NCBI GenBank assembly: GCA_946807835.1 | Contig: OX327684.1 | Coordinates: 14,284,501-14,348,500, forward strand | Reading direction: 5' to 3' | Origin: Ailanthus altissimus | Taxonomy: Eukaryota > Streptophyta > Magnoliopsida > Sapindales > Simaroubaceae | Length of the DNA stretch: 64,000 bases | Shown: piece by piece, positions 33,515-47,411 of the stretch | Numbering within the stretch: the stretch's first letter is position 1 | Layout: every line of letters starts with the position of its first letter | Translations under genes and position numbers: made by a program | The notes under the pieces: generated by a model | The model's database searches: none | Told to the model about the DNA's origin: nothing | The model's input: only the letters and a program-made list of their open reading frames with translations

Positions 33515-34275
33515 GATGATAATCCTGAGAATTTAGATCTTTGGAGAGTATAATGGAGCTATTTAAGAATGTCAAATACGTAATTCTGTGTATCTCTCTC
33601 TCTCTAAATATGAACCTGAATGCGATAAGCTTTTTTATTTATTTAAAATTTGTCAATCTGATCCTCGGTGTAAAATTTCTTCCCTATTTTTAGAGAGGGG
33701 ATATAGGTTTAACTTGTAGTATTTAAAATCCTTTTAGAATTCAGAAGCCTCACGAACATTCCTTTTTAGGATTCTGCTATCGGAGTCTTATCAAAATTGA
33801 ACTAGCTCTTTTCTTGCCATGTTAAGACTCGTGCCATGATTTTAGGGATGCCCTTTGAATTTAAAGATCTTTCCATGATAAATTTGACTTTTTCTATAAC
33901 TCTTTATGATTCTCATAATTTATGTCCTTTTATAAATTTTTCGTTGACGTTTGAGGTGGTCAAGTTTGGACATATCTTATGCTAGATATAGGAAGAGATA
34001 TTTTCCTTATTTAGAGACTGATCGAACATAGTAGTCAAGTCACAACCAGAGTTCTAATCAGCCCTAGAAGTAGTAAATCCGACCGAGTAGGATAGCCAAG
34101 TTATAACCAATGCTCTAACCAGCTTAATGAGAGTATAAGTATCTATTTTAAAGTCTAACCAAATAGAGTGGTCAAGTTATGACTAATTTTCTGACTAGCT
34201 TGGAGAGGGTGTCCATGGTTCGAGGACATATTTGGGTCGATGTTATCTTTTGAGTTTGACCGAAACCTTTTAAAT
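33515..34275 (+). repeat. Second copy of the 17.7-18.57 kb repeat
   Basis: Colinear with 17730-18574: shared order of GAGGATGATAATCCT-like, TTTTAGGGATG, GTGGTCAAGTTTGGAC, GGTAGCCAAGTTATAACC and GAGGACATATTTGG words. Diverged throughout. It lacks solo LTR A, so it gives an outgroup for the empty site. Confidence 0.75.
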
Positions 34276-35207
34276 TGAGTGGGTTGTAATTTTTTGGGTT
34301 TGATGGACTAGAATATTTAGACCTTATAAGTCAAAATCTAAGAGAAACAATAGCTTTACAATAATTTATCATTATTAATCAATATATTATATTATCGAAT
34401 ATAGTATAAGATAAAATTCTTCTTTAACATCTCTTTAAAAAAGGGGGGAAGAATAGAGAATCCTTCTTTAGCTATAAGCAAGCAATAAATAAGGGTTAAT
34501 GTTTTATATATTTTAACGTTCGAACAGAATAAACCTTTGATTAGTTGCTTGTCCAATTGAAGAAAGAAAGTATATAAGTTATAAATTAATAGTATACAAA
34601 ATTGGCATGAATTCCATAAAGCATAAGGTGAGATACCCTAAAGAGAAGGGTCGCCCCAGATTGTATTTATGCCCAAATTGGTATTCTGTAGGACCCACAT
34701 GTACCAATTTTGGTACTCAAATTGAACCATGAAATATGCTTCTATAGGTTTTTTTTTATGTGTTAATGGTTTTGTTCCCTGCCTTTTCTTTTTTTTAAAG
34801 AAAATTATATTGTCTCAGTTGAGAAGATAAGTTATTTTCTAATACGAAATATTTTACATGTTTTGAAATATAAATACAATTTAAACAATGATATAATTTT
34901 AAAATACTATTATTATTTTTAACCTTGTTTACTTTATACCTATATTTTGAAATATAGGAATATTTGCATCTGAAAATTTCTATTGGACAGATAGCATACT
35001 TAAAAGAGTTTTATTTGTGAGCCACCAATAGTGTAAGATTGAATTTTCGAATTGGGAGTTGTGATGAGAATATTTTTCGTTTTTTGAAATGAGTATATCA
35101 GCACTTAGTTGGACATCGTTATTTTAATAAGTTATCGAAGGTCAAGTAACATCATCGTTTTAAAAGGCAAGGTAAATACACCAGCTTTTCAAATTTTTAG
35201 GTGACAC
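34276..35207. other. Intergenic, nothing recognised
   Basis: AT-rich, no coherent frame or RNA gene. Confidence 0.4.
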
Positions 35208-38204
35208 TAGAAGTGGTAATTGGACCATACTGTGTGTACTGTGCTGGCATGACCCATGAAAATATGACTCGTAAATATTATTGTATTTGGGCTCATTTAG
35301 ATGCAACAAGTATTGTGATGTGTTGACTCAGGCAAGAAAGTAGTGATCGCGGCCTAACACAGTTTATAAGCACAATCATTTGTCGTGTTGGCACAATAGG
35401 CCTGATGGATCAATTTATAAAAATAAAAAATAATTTATTTATTAAAAATTATATTTTTTTTACAATTAAGAAAAATAATAAAATGTTACATGTAGCTTAT
35501 GCTATAGGAGTGCTGCAGGTTGCAACCTTTTTCTTTTTTAATTTTTTTTAAAGAGGGCTGTTTGATCAATGATCATTTAAATTAAAATTTATCAAATTAT
35601 TTTTCTTTCTTTTAATTACAAATTCTCAACACAATTGTTTATTATCCATACAATGACAAATTTTAATATTCGTAATGAATTTAAAGAAAATATTTCAATG
35701 TCAACATAAATTTTTAATAGTCAATCTACTTTCACATTGAAAATATTAGAAGTATTACAATTATAAAATTTAAAAGAGGTCGAACATTAAATATTTAGTA
35801 TTATTTCACAATGGAGACTCGTATGATTTCTAAAAAAATTGAAGAAAAATCTATCTATAAGTTTTATAGTAAATCTTTAAAAGAAAAAAGTGCAAATGAC
35901 ACATTGCATTTAAATCGACATGCCAAGGCATGTTTTCAGAAATATAGTCCAAAGAAGTCAACTTAAACTAAACTTTTCCAAAATGCTCATAAAGAAAATC
36001 TTTTTGGATTTCACTATAATCAACAACGTATGCATACTAGATTAGTTAGATATATTGTAGCTAGATAACAACCTTTCTTATTCACTAAAGATGAAAGGTA
36101 TAAAAAATTGATGAAAATATACGTTTGACCCAACTTCTCTCGTGTTTTAAGCAATATTGTTCAAAACAATATTTTTACTACATATCATTAAACTAAACAA
36201 AAACTCATTGATAAAATCTCACAATTTAAAAGAGTGTTTGTTATTACTTTTGATTATTAGATGGGTACTAATAATTGAGATATATTTGTGTTACACTGCA
36301 TTATATTGATAATGAATAGTTTTTGTAAAGAAAAATTATCACTTTTGTGTATTGAAATATTCACATAGAGCTAATGTTCTTTTTAATTCTTTAATGAATA
36401 TTTTTAGAGAATTTTAAATTATTAAAAAATTTATTAGTATTACTTTTGATAATGCAATTGTCAATACTACTACTATAGATTTATTTTCTTGTCAATTAAC
36501 ACCTGTGCATGGTTTAATTTTTTTTTTTTAATTTGAGGTGCTTTTGTCACATTCTTAATTCAATTATTTAAGATGGTTTGAATATAATTAATTCTCAAAT
36601 TCAAAAAATTAGTGAAGCAATAAAATTTATTGCTTCATCATCTTCTATATGATAAGAATTTAAAGTTATGTTGAATAATTGTAGAATAGATAGTAGAAAG
36701 TTCAAACTTGATGTGAAAACTCGTTGGATTACTATATATATGACGGTAAAATCTTGTGTAAATTTTACTGATTACATAAATATTATTATAATGATAAAAT
36801 AAGTGACATTATACTAGCTAAAAATGATTTGGAAATTGTATTTTATTATATGCATTTTAAAAGTATTTAATGATGCCACGTTAACATTTTCATGTGTATA
36901 TCAGCTTTCATCTTCTATTGCTTAAACATTATGTATAATATAAGTTATGTTTTTTTTTTAAAATATAAAGATACCCCAATATTTTTATAATATTTGTACT
37001 GTTATGGAGATTAAATTTCATAAATATTGGAGGAAAATTACTATGTTATTTTTTATACAACGATAATGGATCCTGAAATCAATTGATTTGGTGTAAAAGT
37101 TTTAATTTTTTGAGATCTCAAAAAAAGTAAACTTTGAACTTTTTTTTAATGATTTTGACCAAATTTATAATTTTATTACACAATTATTTATTTTTTACGA
37201 AAATAAATTTGGATCAAACTGTATCTATAGAAGAAACAAATAAAGAGCCTATTTATGATTGAGCTGTTTGAAGTATTTTGTTAAAAGGTAAAAGAAATGT
37301 TGGTTCTAATTCCCCTATTTCTATCACTTTTAATTGAAAAAATTTATTGATGCTCACTACTCTTGTACGTTGAGTACACAATAATAAAGAAAATTTGATA
37401 TTTTATCATAATGAAAATCCAACAAAAGGCTTACCATGTGTTATCTATCATGGCTCACGATTTATTAACACATTCGGTGTCCACTATAGTATCAAAATCT
37501 ACTTTTAGTGCAAGGGATATAGTATTAGATGAAAAGTGATCAAGATTGACATTAAAATTTTTAAAGACTTTAGTGTGTGTAAAAAATTGAAAAAAAACAG
37601 AAAATCAAAAATAAATTCGGCATAAATTATGATCAGAGATTCCAAAACTTTAAAATTTGATCATTTAAAATAGAAATTTTAATTTATTAGAAAATGGTTG
37701 AATTTATAAATGATAGATAGTTCAATAGGTGCCAATCTAATTGGAATATATTGTAATTATAGTGATATAAATTTAATTTTTTATTTTTGTATTTGTATGC
37801 AATAATTTTAGACTTGAAATAATACCAATAAATTTTTATCAACAAATTATAATTGTAAATTTAATTATAATTATAATTTTATCAACTAGTTCTAATTAAA
37901 ATTAATAATTTTAATTGTTATTGTAATATTTATAATTGTAATTAAAATATCATAAGAAAAATAATTACAAAGATTAAAAATATTAAAAATATCTAAAAAA
38001 ATTAAATGAGCCGTTTTCATGCCATGCCTATAATAGACTTTATCATGGGCTCGTATGAGTACGTGGCCCATCACGGACTTGTGATAACATGGCAACTTGG
38101 GTCACAATCTACGGCCCAACACAACATGATGTTTTGGGCTATATTATTCAAGTACGACAATATAGTATGACGTGCCGCGGCAATCCAGCCAATTTACCAT
38201 CTTG
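35208..38204 (+). mobile_element. Decayed autonomous hAT element
   Basis: Left end TAGAAGTGGTAATTGG and right end CCAATTTACCATCTTG form a matching pair of terminal repeats. Subterminal regions at both ends are rich in GGCCC, CGTG and TGGGC words as in the 25965-28746 element. The interior holds a hAT transposase relic on +. No convincing 8-bp duplication was found, so end points may be off by a few bases. Confidence 0.7.
35895..37600 (+). pseudogene. hAT transposase relic (RICESLEEPER-like)
   Basis: Pieces appear in order over shifting frames: a BED-finger end (HLNRHAKACF, about 35905), a core segment near 36590-36740 (QIQKISEAIKFIASSSS and KLDVKTRWIT), and the C-terminal dimerisation domain (about 37430-37540, LSIMAHDLLTHSVSTIVSKSTFSAR). 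This order is diagnostic of plant hAT transposases. There are very many stops, so it is inactive. Confidence 0.8.
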
Positions 38205-39456
38205 AAAAAACTCTCTATGAAACTTGACAAAATACCCCCTGACTTTGGGAGAAGGGGTGCTCCTTAATGGTGGCTGATTTGCATGAACTTGAACATGAAT
38301 TATGACACGTGATTAGTATTGATTTGTGTGGTAATGATATATTCTTTTATTTTTGTTCTTTATCACCTATTATTTATAACTTTAATATGTACTTAGATGA
38401 TGAGAAAATTTATAATCAAGAATAAGAAATTTGACAATTAAATTTTTGTGTTTTTGTTGAATTAGTCATTTGATCTTTAACATTTAAAAAATTATCCAAT
38501 TACATTCTTTATGAGTGTTTTTACTATTATTTTTGTTTCTGAAATATACTTTTTTACTACTATTATTATCTCTGAAAAATGACAATTTTCTTATTTTTTG
38601 AGAATTATAATTAATAAATTTTAAAATATTAGAGACCTAATTAGTAATTCAACAAAAATTTAAACATTAAAGTAATAATTTTCTTAGAAAAAGATAAATA
38701 AAAGATGCTAGTTTTAATCTAATGTGCAATCTGATCTCCTGGGGAGTAAAGTAATTGACCTTGTGATTACGTCTTCATGACTTTGATGGTTTGATCGAAA
38801 TATAGAAAGAGAAAAAAGAATGAAAAAAGAAATGCATGATGACATGCACAATATTGAATGAATATAATTTGTATCTGCTAAGGGAAACAAAATGAGATAA
38901 AATCAGTTTTTGGTCGAGTATTCTTTTTCTAAATGGACCAGCACAAGCACAAGACCAAGCCCTTTCGGTTTGCAATAAAACGCAACCACAGCAACACCAT
39001 TTATACCAACAAGGTATTATCCAACTTCAGCATCAGTCCATCTATTTGGGCTTCTGAGTTAGCAGTTCAACATTAACATAATATGTGCATCCTGAATAAC
39101 GTTTCTAATCAAATCCACACACAACATAATCCATAGACCCTTAAATATATCAACTTAGCCACTATCGAATTCTTTCATCAAGCACACGTCTCTTTTGGTT
39201 GTTTTATTTTTTAAAACATTGATATTGTGGTAGGAAGACAACTCAGTTTAATAACAATTAGATGGTGCGATTTGGATATTTTTATTTAGGGAGAGTCGTG
39301 GGGTACTTTTTGAAGCATTACTTTTTTTTCCCCCAATTAATACATGTTATGTATGCGAACACTTCTAATAATTGATTGATTAATATATATGGTATGCATT
39401 TATGATTTTTGCCAAAATATCTACCTGAAACCCTCAATATCAGGATGCATGAAAAT
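38205..39456. other. Intergenic, nothing recognised
   Basis: AT-rich with scattered short frames. No homology recognised by eye. Confidence 0.4.
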
Positions 39457-39805
39457 ACTGATGAGTTAAAATATGTAGAAATCTAATTATAGATCATATC
39501 TTAGATATGTTATTTATAGAGCATTGCTGCACGATATAATACATAAAGCCACCCCTTCGTGTTAACATTGCAAAGGATCATATGTGATGTACAAGATTCA
39601 TGAAAAACCACCAATAAAAAAAAATCATATCAATCAAGAAATAAATAAAAGAATAAATAAAATGGATGAATATTATTAACAAAATAAGAAATTATTCAGA
39701 AGTGTTTACAATAGGGTCTTCTGTTACATATATATAAGATGAGAAAAAAAAAAAAGTCAAGGAATGAGAAATTTGAAATATCAAGCAAGAAGCACTGATC
39801 AGGAT
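39457..39805 (-). repeat. 3' flank of left GDSL copy, shared with the right copy
   Basis: Reverse-complement homology to about 59001-59359 continues beyond the stop codon, including ACATATCTAAGAT and TTTCTACATATTTTAAC. The duplicated unit therefore included 3' untranslated and flanking DNA, and was a DNA-level duplication. Confidence 0.75.
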
Positions 39806-40660
39806 CTAAATAACACAGTGGGTGATTTTGGGGAGATGAATCTTGGGTTGAATAAAGTTGTATACGTTGATAAGCTTTTTGACGATGTATTTGTTTGCCT
39901 CGGCAGTGAGATGAAACCTGTCTTCTTAAAACAAAGCCCTCTGATTATGACTAGAGTTATCACGAAGAAGAGCCATCAAATCAAGGATTTGAGAGTAAGT
40001 CACAGTGTCTCCAAGTTCAGAAAGAGCGTGAGAATCAACCAACGGACCCTCTAGCCAGGCTTCAGAGGTGGCGTGCTTCAGCTGCTCGTTGTGATTCTTG
40101 GCAAAGTTGTTGAGCCTATATGACAATTGTGGGCATCGAAGTCGGTGGGATTAACATTGTGAAGTAAAGAAAGATAGCTTGTGAGACATCCTAAGGGCGG
40201 CATCCCAGGGACTAAACATTGGAAACGCCTTTCTTTTTTTTGGATTTCGAATATCAGATTTACGATGGTTCTGGCGATGTGTGGAGTGTACTCTTCAACT
40301 TCTTGGTTGGATTTGCCGTTCAAGAAGCCGTACTTGTAATTGTTGCTTCCTTAATCCACGATGAGTAAAGCTCTCTGAAGCTCGTCCTGACAGTCACGAT
40401 AAAGCCAGGAGCATATACCCGGGAGATATGCACCAAAAGAAACAGGCTGCGAAATTATGGTGTCGGTGAAGGCATCAGCGGATGGAACTAGGACGCCTCG
40501 GCGTTCAAGAAAGTGCTTGCCAAGAGCTGGGGCTTCTTGAGTAGCGAAGCTTGCGCCAAAGTGTAGCTGGCCGTATTCTTTGCGTGTGTAAAATTTGGGA
40601 GAAGGAAGATGGAATGCGTTGCCAAGTTCATCCATCATCGTACATCTTTGACGCCAAAGT
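39806..40660 (-). pseudogene. GDSL esterase/lipase pseudogene, left copy
   Basis: Read on -, the frame starts downstream of the missing GDS (block I) region: LPSPKFYTRKEYGQLHFGASFATQEAP, AYLPGICSWLYRDCQDELQRAL. A TAA then falls where the block III oxyanion Gly-Asn region begins (LIVD*GSNNYKYGFLNGKS). The frame continues VEEYTPHIARTIVNLI, LVPGMPPLGCLTSY (the usual block IV approach) and NNFAKNHNEQL, ending at a TAG at 39806-39808. Frameshifts near 40080-40120 break it. The family comprises secreted SGNH-fold hydrolases. The N-terminal quarter with signal peptide and nucleophile Ser is absent, so it is a truncated non-functional copy. An inverted sister copy lies at 52467-58993. Confidence 0.82.
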
Positions 40661-43149
40661 TATAAATGAAATAAATGGGACTTCAATAGTAGCTAGGTAT
40701 AAAGGAAAGTTATGAGCATTATGTTCGTGCATAATTTCAATACCAATGTTTGCACGGCTAATAATATTAGCCTAATTATTAATTACACAACTTTGATTAT
40801 CAACCTGATACCTACTACAGGTCTAACAACTAGGAAGAAATGTAAATAACAAGAATTGCTAAAATTAGAATATTGGAAGATCAATCGGCTAATATGGAAC
40901 CTCCATGAATTAGATAAAGCTCTAGAAAGATGAAAGAAAGATCGTGTTCCGTAAGAAATTCTTCTAATAATTCCATACCTAATCTTTAAAAAAAAATGTG
41001 TACCGTACTTTTGTGTTTATGAACCAAACTTTTAACACAAGAAAGTTAAAGTGTATGTTTTATCCGATACAAACTCATTTATTTTTAGATCAATTGTGAT
41101 AATGATATACGCACAAATCAGTCAATAATATGAGAATTTGAAAAAATTGCTAAGGTTGCCTTATTGATGCAATGTCCTACTGCATTACAAAATCGTGCTT
41201 TAATTAATGATCTAATTAGATGAATAATTAGAACTGTTAAATCAACTTTCTTTATAGAATAATTTATTATAAATGAATTTTCTAGTGTTTGACTTCGTAC
41301 CTTTAAAGGATTTACTTGCACATTGAAGACATTGCCCAAAAAGTTGATAGATTATTTCTCTAAGCTAGTTGAGACCACATTTGAAAATACAATTATCATA
41401 AATGACAAGGTAATATTTTTGTTTGGTCGTAGAAGAGACCTATCTTAAGATGGTAGATAGAATTTTCCTTAATATTTAATATTATACATGAAAGAATTCT
41501 TGAATAACCTTAAAATATCCCAAAAATCATTAGCAAAGACTTTAGTAAAATATTAGACTTTTTGACAAAAATATATTCACTTAATAAGGACTCCAAAGGA
41601 TATTGATCGTAAATGAGAAAATTGGTTACAGAGAAAAAAACAAGATAGATTCATATTCATATACATTAGAATTATATAAAAACAATAATAATCTTGGATT
41701 AATTTTTGAAAAAAATGAATGTGGAGCATTTTAGGGGTAATAAGACTATTGCAATTAAAATACTCATGGAGAAAGAACCATAATAAATGTAAAAAAGACC
41801 ATCATTTACCTAGTAGTGAAGGGGTTAAACCATGGTTTCAAAAAAAAAAAGGGATGGGGTATTAGTACCTCTAACACATAATTTAAATGTGAGAATTTAT
41901 CTTTAAAGAAGAAAAAAAAGAAAAAAATTAAATGAAATGATTGGAAACTATAAGAATTTTCTATTTCCTTACATTCTGAAAAAGCTATTAATCATTGAGA
42001 AAATAAAATTTTTACAATGACTGCAAAACCCTCTTATAAAATTTGAGAATACAAATTAAATTTGTGCCTTAAAAATTGATTTTATTTAGAATCATTTATA
42101 AAAATAGTCAAATTAATCTATTGATACATCCAAGTAATTAAGGGTTTCACATTTAGTGAACTAGATTTATTGTTATAACCATAATTTTCTAATGAGATTA
42201 TCAATCTATTTAAACCATAATTATGAAAAAATGCATAAATATACACCCAAAAAAAAAGTGGTATTAAAAATCTTGTTGTTGAGATTTATTTAATTTTAAA
42301 TATACTTAAAATTTTTCTATTCAAAATTAGGTTGAATCCAATGGGAAGAGATTTATTGGATAATCAAATGATACATAATGCAATATAGTAAAAACAAGTA
42401 TCATAGTATAAAATAAAAGTAGATACCTTAAAAACGGGTTGACTTGTTACGAATTGTCTTATGTTTGTTATAAAGTATTAAAATAAAATATAAATAAAAA
42501 TAAATTCAAAAGAGATACATCAAATCAAAATAGTTAAATAAATAAATAAATAAATAATATCTCTTTTTTTTTTGTTTTCAGTGGGCATGTTTTGATTTCC
42601 ACTTCGGATTGGGCCTGACAGATGCTAGCCAAACCTTTTTTCTTCCAATGAATTGTACCATTGAACCCTAGAAAAAAATAATTTATTTGGATTTGATTTG
42701 TAAATAAAAAAAATAAATACTTGTTATTGTATTAAAAAAAATAAAAAAAAGGACTATTTCCATTCCTAATTTCTATGGTAATATAGAATTAGAATAATTC
42801 TATATTCTTATTTATTTATTTATTTGACTTTATTTAGATTAAAAAAAGACTGAAAATAAAAAAATAGAACTATGAATTTTTTTACAATACATTATTATTT
42901 TTATGTTATATCTAAAGTTGTTTGTTGAATTATATCTGACAAGATTTCACCGTCAAAAGAACTTATTTATTTAAATTTAATTATTCAAATAAAGTAAGTC
43001 CTATTTTCTTAATTTCATTAAAGCTTTTGGCAAAGAGGCCAGGATTCCAATCTCTCATTTTCATTTCATAATTATTTTGAATTTTTGCCATATTTTGAGT
43101 ACGTCCAATTTTTGTGTTTGATAAAAATCATTTAAAAAAAAATAAATAT
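40661..43149. other. Intergenic, mostly unassigned
   Basis: AT-rich. A 73-codon frame on - at 41118-41339 has no family I recognise. (AAAT)n runs occur near 42530-42560 and 42805-42825. The left edge of the chloroplast insert may fall in the last few hundred bases, but I cannot place it. Confidence 0.4.
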
Positions 43150-43166
43150 ATAATAATGGCATTGTA

Positions 43167-43939
43167 ACGGATATATATTAATGGTAAAAGTGTGATTTAT
43201 TCAATTAATCCCATTAATTGTTAAGGGGTCCTTTAATTTAATTTATATTCTAATGAAAACTTTGTCTCTCAAAAGGATTTAATTTGAATCATTTCCCTTT
43301 AAATAAAAGGTTTGAGGAAGAATATCCATTATTGAAATTTATATTTAATGGTCAATTCGAAATTAAAATTTTGGATTATAAAATTATGAAACATACTTTT
43401 TATTGAATTGGATCAATACTTCTAGGCTTTTTAATTATATGAAAAGAATCTATAGATAAAGATAGAAAAGTGTATTTTGAATCAATTTTGGTTTTGTATA
43501 GGATAGATTGAAGCAAAATAACTATTAAACGATAACTTTAGTTTACTAGAGCCATCAACACATTCTAATTCTATTTTCATTTTCTTTCTTAACTTGGGGG
43601 AAGCAAAAGACTTTTCCTATGGATTCTCTCAAATAGAAATAGAGAATGAAATAACTAAAAAGATTGATATTCTTATAATCTCATTCATCTAAAGGGATCA
43701 TTTAATTATTTTGAGTACATTAAAACAAATAATGCCGACATAGATGTTATGGGTCAAATTGGGGTATTATGTTCCCATCTTATATTGGGGAATTTATCCA
43801 TATTTTATAATAGACCCAAATAAAACCAAAGTTTTATGTTCAATTTTGATTTAAAGGTGTTAAAAGGTATGAATCAACATTGACTACAACCCTTAGCCTT
43901 CCAAGCTAATGGTGTGGGTTCAATACCCTTTACCCACTT
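43167..43939 (+). pseudogene. trnG-UCC: Plastid trnG-UCC copy with group II intron, decayed
   Basis: Exon 1 at 43167-43189 (ending ATGGTAAAA, followed by the intron start GTGTGATT) and exon 2 at 43891-43939 (CCTTAGCCTTCCAAGCTAAT). The TCC anticodon is intact. Several acceptor-stem and D-arm positions are mutated. Confidence 0.85.
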
Positions 43940-44112
43940 CATCTAATGATTATATCAATTTAGCAATGCATTAATGAAAAGTTTTATTAATGCATCATTG
44001 AATTGAATACGAAAGTATTGAAATCTATTACATATTCTTTATGTTTTCCAAATAAGAGATAGGAAATAAAAATGCAAGGAAAAAAATAAATAAAATTTGG
44101 AATGAAATGAAA

Positions 44113-44184
44113 GTTATCCACTATTTAATGGATAAGATATAGGTCTTCTAAACTTTTGATATAGGTTCAAATCCTATTAGACGT
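44113..44184 (+). pseudogene. trnR-UCU: Plastid trnR-UCU copy, decayed
   Basis: 72 nt with AATGGATAAGATATAGGTCT, anticodon TCT within GGTCTTCTAAAC, and the T-arm ATAGGTTCAAATCCTAT intact. The acceptor stem is mutated at several positions. Confidence 0.88.
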
Positions 44185-44359
44185 AATTTACTATAATTTA
44201 ATTTATTATAATTATAATAAATTTAATAATAAAATATTAAATATTTTAACAATTATTAAAAGATTTAATTAAAATTACTTATATTTATATTTATATTTTA
44301 TTTATTATTTATAAGTATAAATATTAAAAATAAAGATTAAAAGTGATCGATTATTTTAT

Positions 44360-45772
44360 TTATGATTGTTCCTAAAGTAGAAACCGTTCTGTTTATTCTA
44401 AAATAACTTCTTTCAAAAGGACTTCTACTTCCTCAATGAATGTCTTAGTAGAAGATATTATTTCTTAGAATTGAGATTTATTCATTTTTAAGTAACTATG
44501 TAATACAACAAGAAATTTTCTTACTTGTTCTATTTCTAATGAATCAAGATAACAATTCATTCTAATATAAATAGCCATTATCTGTTCTAAAACTATGAGA
44601 GGGGCTGATTAGGATTGTTTGAGCAACTTACGTAATCGTTAACCCCTTGCCAATTGATTTTGAGTAGCCCTACTAAGATCAAAAGTAAATTGTGCAAAGA
44701 CTTCTAATTTTACGAATTGGGTCAATTTTAATTTTAATTTGCTAGCTATTAGTTTCATAGCTTTAATTTGAGCTATGAATTCTACTTTGGAGACAGAAAT
44801 ATCGACATTAATAGCAGGTTTGATTTTAGAATTGAATAGATCCACGAATAAGAATATTTGTCCATATATAATAAAAATTACATTAGTAGGAATATAAGCC
44901 TAAAAATCTCTTGACTGTGTCTCAAGTATTCATAAAGCGGTTATACTTCCTTTACCTAATTGTGAACTTAATTTATTGGTTCTTTTTAAAAGTCAAGAAT
45001 GCAATTAAAAAAAGTATCTGGGATAAGCTTCACGATCGGGGGTCTTCATAATAAAAGAGACATTTATCGATACGCTTGGGCTTATTTGGAGAGATCATCA
45101 TAAATAATTAAAGTATGTCGTTGATAGTACATAAAATATTCAACAAAAGTTGCTCTTGTATAAGGAGCAAGTTATTGTAATGTAGTAGGGGTATCTGCCG
45201 TTTTGGCTGCAACAATAATATATTCCATCGTTCCCTTTTCTTAGAAAGTATTCATTGCTTGAGCCATAGAAGATGTTTTTTGAAAAATAACTATATAAAC
45301 ACATATTACATTTTGTCCCTGTTGATTGGGAACTGTATTTGTAGTTATTGTTGTTTTACTGGTCTGTCTGTCCCCAATAATTAGTTCTCAATGCCCTCAA
45401 CCTATAGAGACATCAAATCAGTAGCAATAAGTCATGTTTGAAGAGGCTCATATATGAAACATCTTGAAATAATTATTGGAGCGAGAGAATTGAAATTCAA
45501 AAGTTAAAATTTCACCTTAACTATCAATAGATTTAGCCAGCGCATTTATAGCACAACCACATAAGCCTCGTTTGCTAGTGTTTAAGCAATTTTTTCTATT
45601 GCTTTTTTCGAATTCGCCTCTTGTATCATTAAAGCGTCACCTATTAAGACAACACCAATATGATTTTATTCCAAATTCAAAGCAATGCCTATTGTATGCT
45701 GTTTAAATTCTACTAATTCACCTGTTAACACGTTCACAGATAATATTTTTTGTCAGTTTTAATTGTCACCAT
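44360..45772 (-). pseudogene. atpA: Plastid atpA (ATP synthase CF1 alpha) copy, decayed
   Basis: The ATG at 45772 starts MVTIK. The sequence runs to a stop near 44360, about 110 bp shorter than a normal gene of about 1.52 kb. The clearest intact frame (44639-44845) reads [19 protein letters not shown] and ends ATQNQLARG, both matching the conserved C-terminal third. Many stops and small deletions. Confidence 0.92.
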
Positions 45773-45825
45773 GAGTATTTTTTATTTTTTTGAAAGAAAA
45801 AAATAATGTCTACAATAAAATTACT

Positions 45826-47106
45826 AATAAGTTATTTCTTTCATCACCCTAAATATTTCACTATTAGCACTAATGGTGCGTATATGTATTTCCTTGTTCA
45901 AACAACTATTCTGAGTTCTTAGCATTACTTGTAAAGCTTGTTGGAAAACTCATTGTCAGACTTGATTAATTACTCTTCGTTGTTTAAAATGAATGGTTTT
46001 ATTTTTCTAATTGTTTTAAAGTCTTATTTGTTGAATTAATCAAATTCAAATTTTCTCGTTCTATCTTCGAGTATCCATCAACTCAAAACTGAATTGCTTT
46101 CATTTAGAATTTTATGAAAATTTCCAACCATTCAATGGCCCCCTTATGCAGTTCTTTTTAATTCAAATAGTATTCAAGATTTTTAGTTTTCAATTATCTA
46201 ATAAATTACTTAATGAAAGTAGATTATCTTTAAATTCATCTCATAACTTCTATGATCCCTTCTCGAATCAATTATGAAATTTTCAATTCATTTAACTTTC
46301 ATACTAAATTATTTTAACTACTTATGTATAACAGTGGAAATTCCCATATATATATTTAAATGTAATGAGTCTATCCTCTCCCTCTTCTATATTCGTATTC
46401 CAAAATGAATATTACTACTAATCACTAATTTAAAACCAAAATATTTAGAGGACTCTTCTCGCTAAATAAAATTACATACTTGTTAGCAAAGTTATTTCTT
46501 TTTTCTTCAAATCCAAATAATTCTTCTAATAGGTCATCGATTCAGCATAAAAAGGGATTGGTTGAAATATCTATATTTTCATTACTTTCTAATAAATTTT
46601 CTAATACAATAAAAGGCCTGAATCTTTTTAGATATGCGTGTTTTATATATAAAAAATTTAATTGTTCATTTAGATAATATTTCTATTTTATATTAACATA
46701 GTAGTCAAAAGAGTATTGTGTTATGTCTGGGCTTGAAACTTTAGCTTTAACCATGTTAATGATCCCACATTATTAGTTTGGTTGATAGAGAATCAAATAA
46801 ATTTATTAGTGAATCATGAAATGCTATGGTTCTTAAATATGATTTGAAATTATTTTAGAAGTAATTCGAGAAATCATGCACCTTTTTTGTCCTAGTTATA
46901 ACGAAAAAAGTGTAGCAAGTTGGATCCAACATATTCTTGAAATAAACAATTCGCGCACACACCCTTTCCAAAAGGCAAATCAATAAACCAAATACTATAT
47001 TTAGATTTATTAGCTATATTGCTAAAATATTGATATTAAACCTGAAACTCTTGGTGAATAGCCAATGAACCAAAGAAACAAAAGAATCAGCTACATTTTT
47101 TTTATA
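45826..47106 (-). pseudogene. atpF: Plastid atpF (ATP synthase CF0 b) copy with intron, decayed
   Basis: Exon 1 (about 46960-47106) reads ADSFVSLVHW after the decayed start. Exon 2 (about 45826-46235) ends with MKEIT. The group II intron lies between. Reading frames are broken throughout. Confidence 0.85.
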
Positions 47107-47170
47107 TGATTTCCTCTTTTAGATATACTAAAAAAATTAGATTTTTTTAGTAATTCACCCATTTTTAGGA

Positions 47171-47411
<241 letters not shown>

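Noticed and set aside
41118..41339. 73-codon - frame considered as a plastid gene piece
   Set aside because: It did not match any plastid gene order or motif I could place next to trnG.
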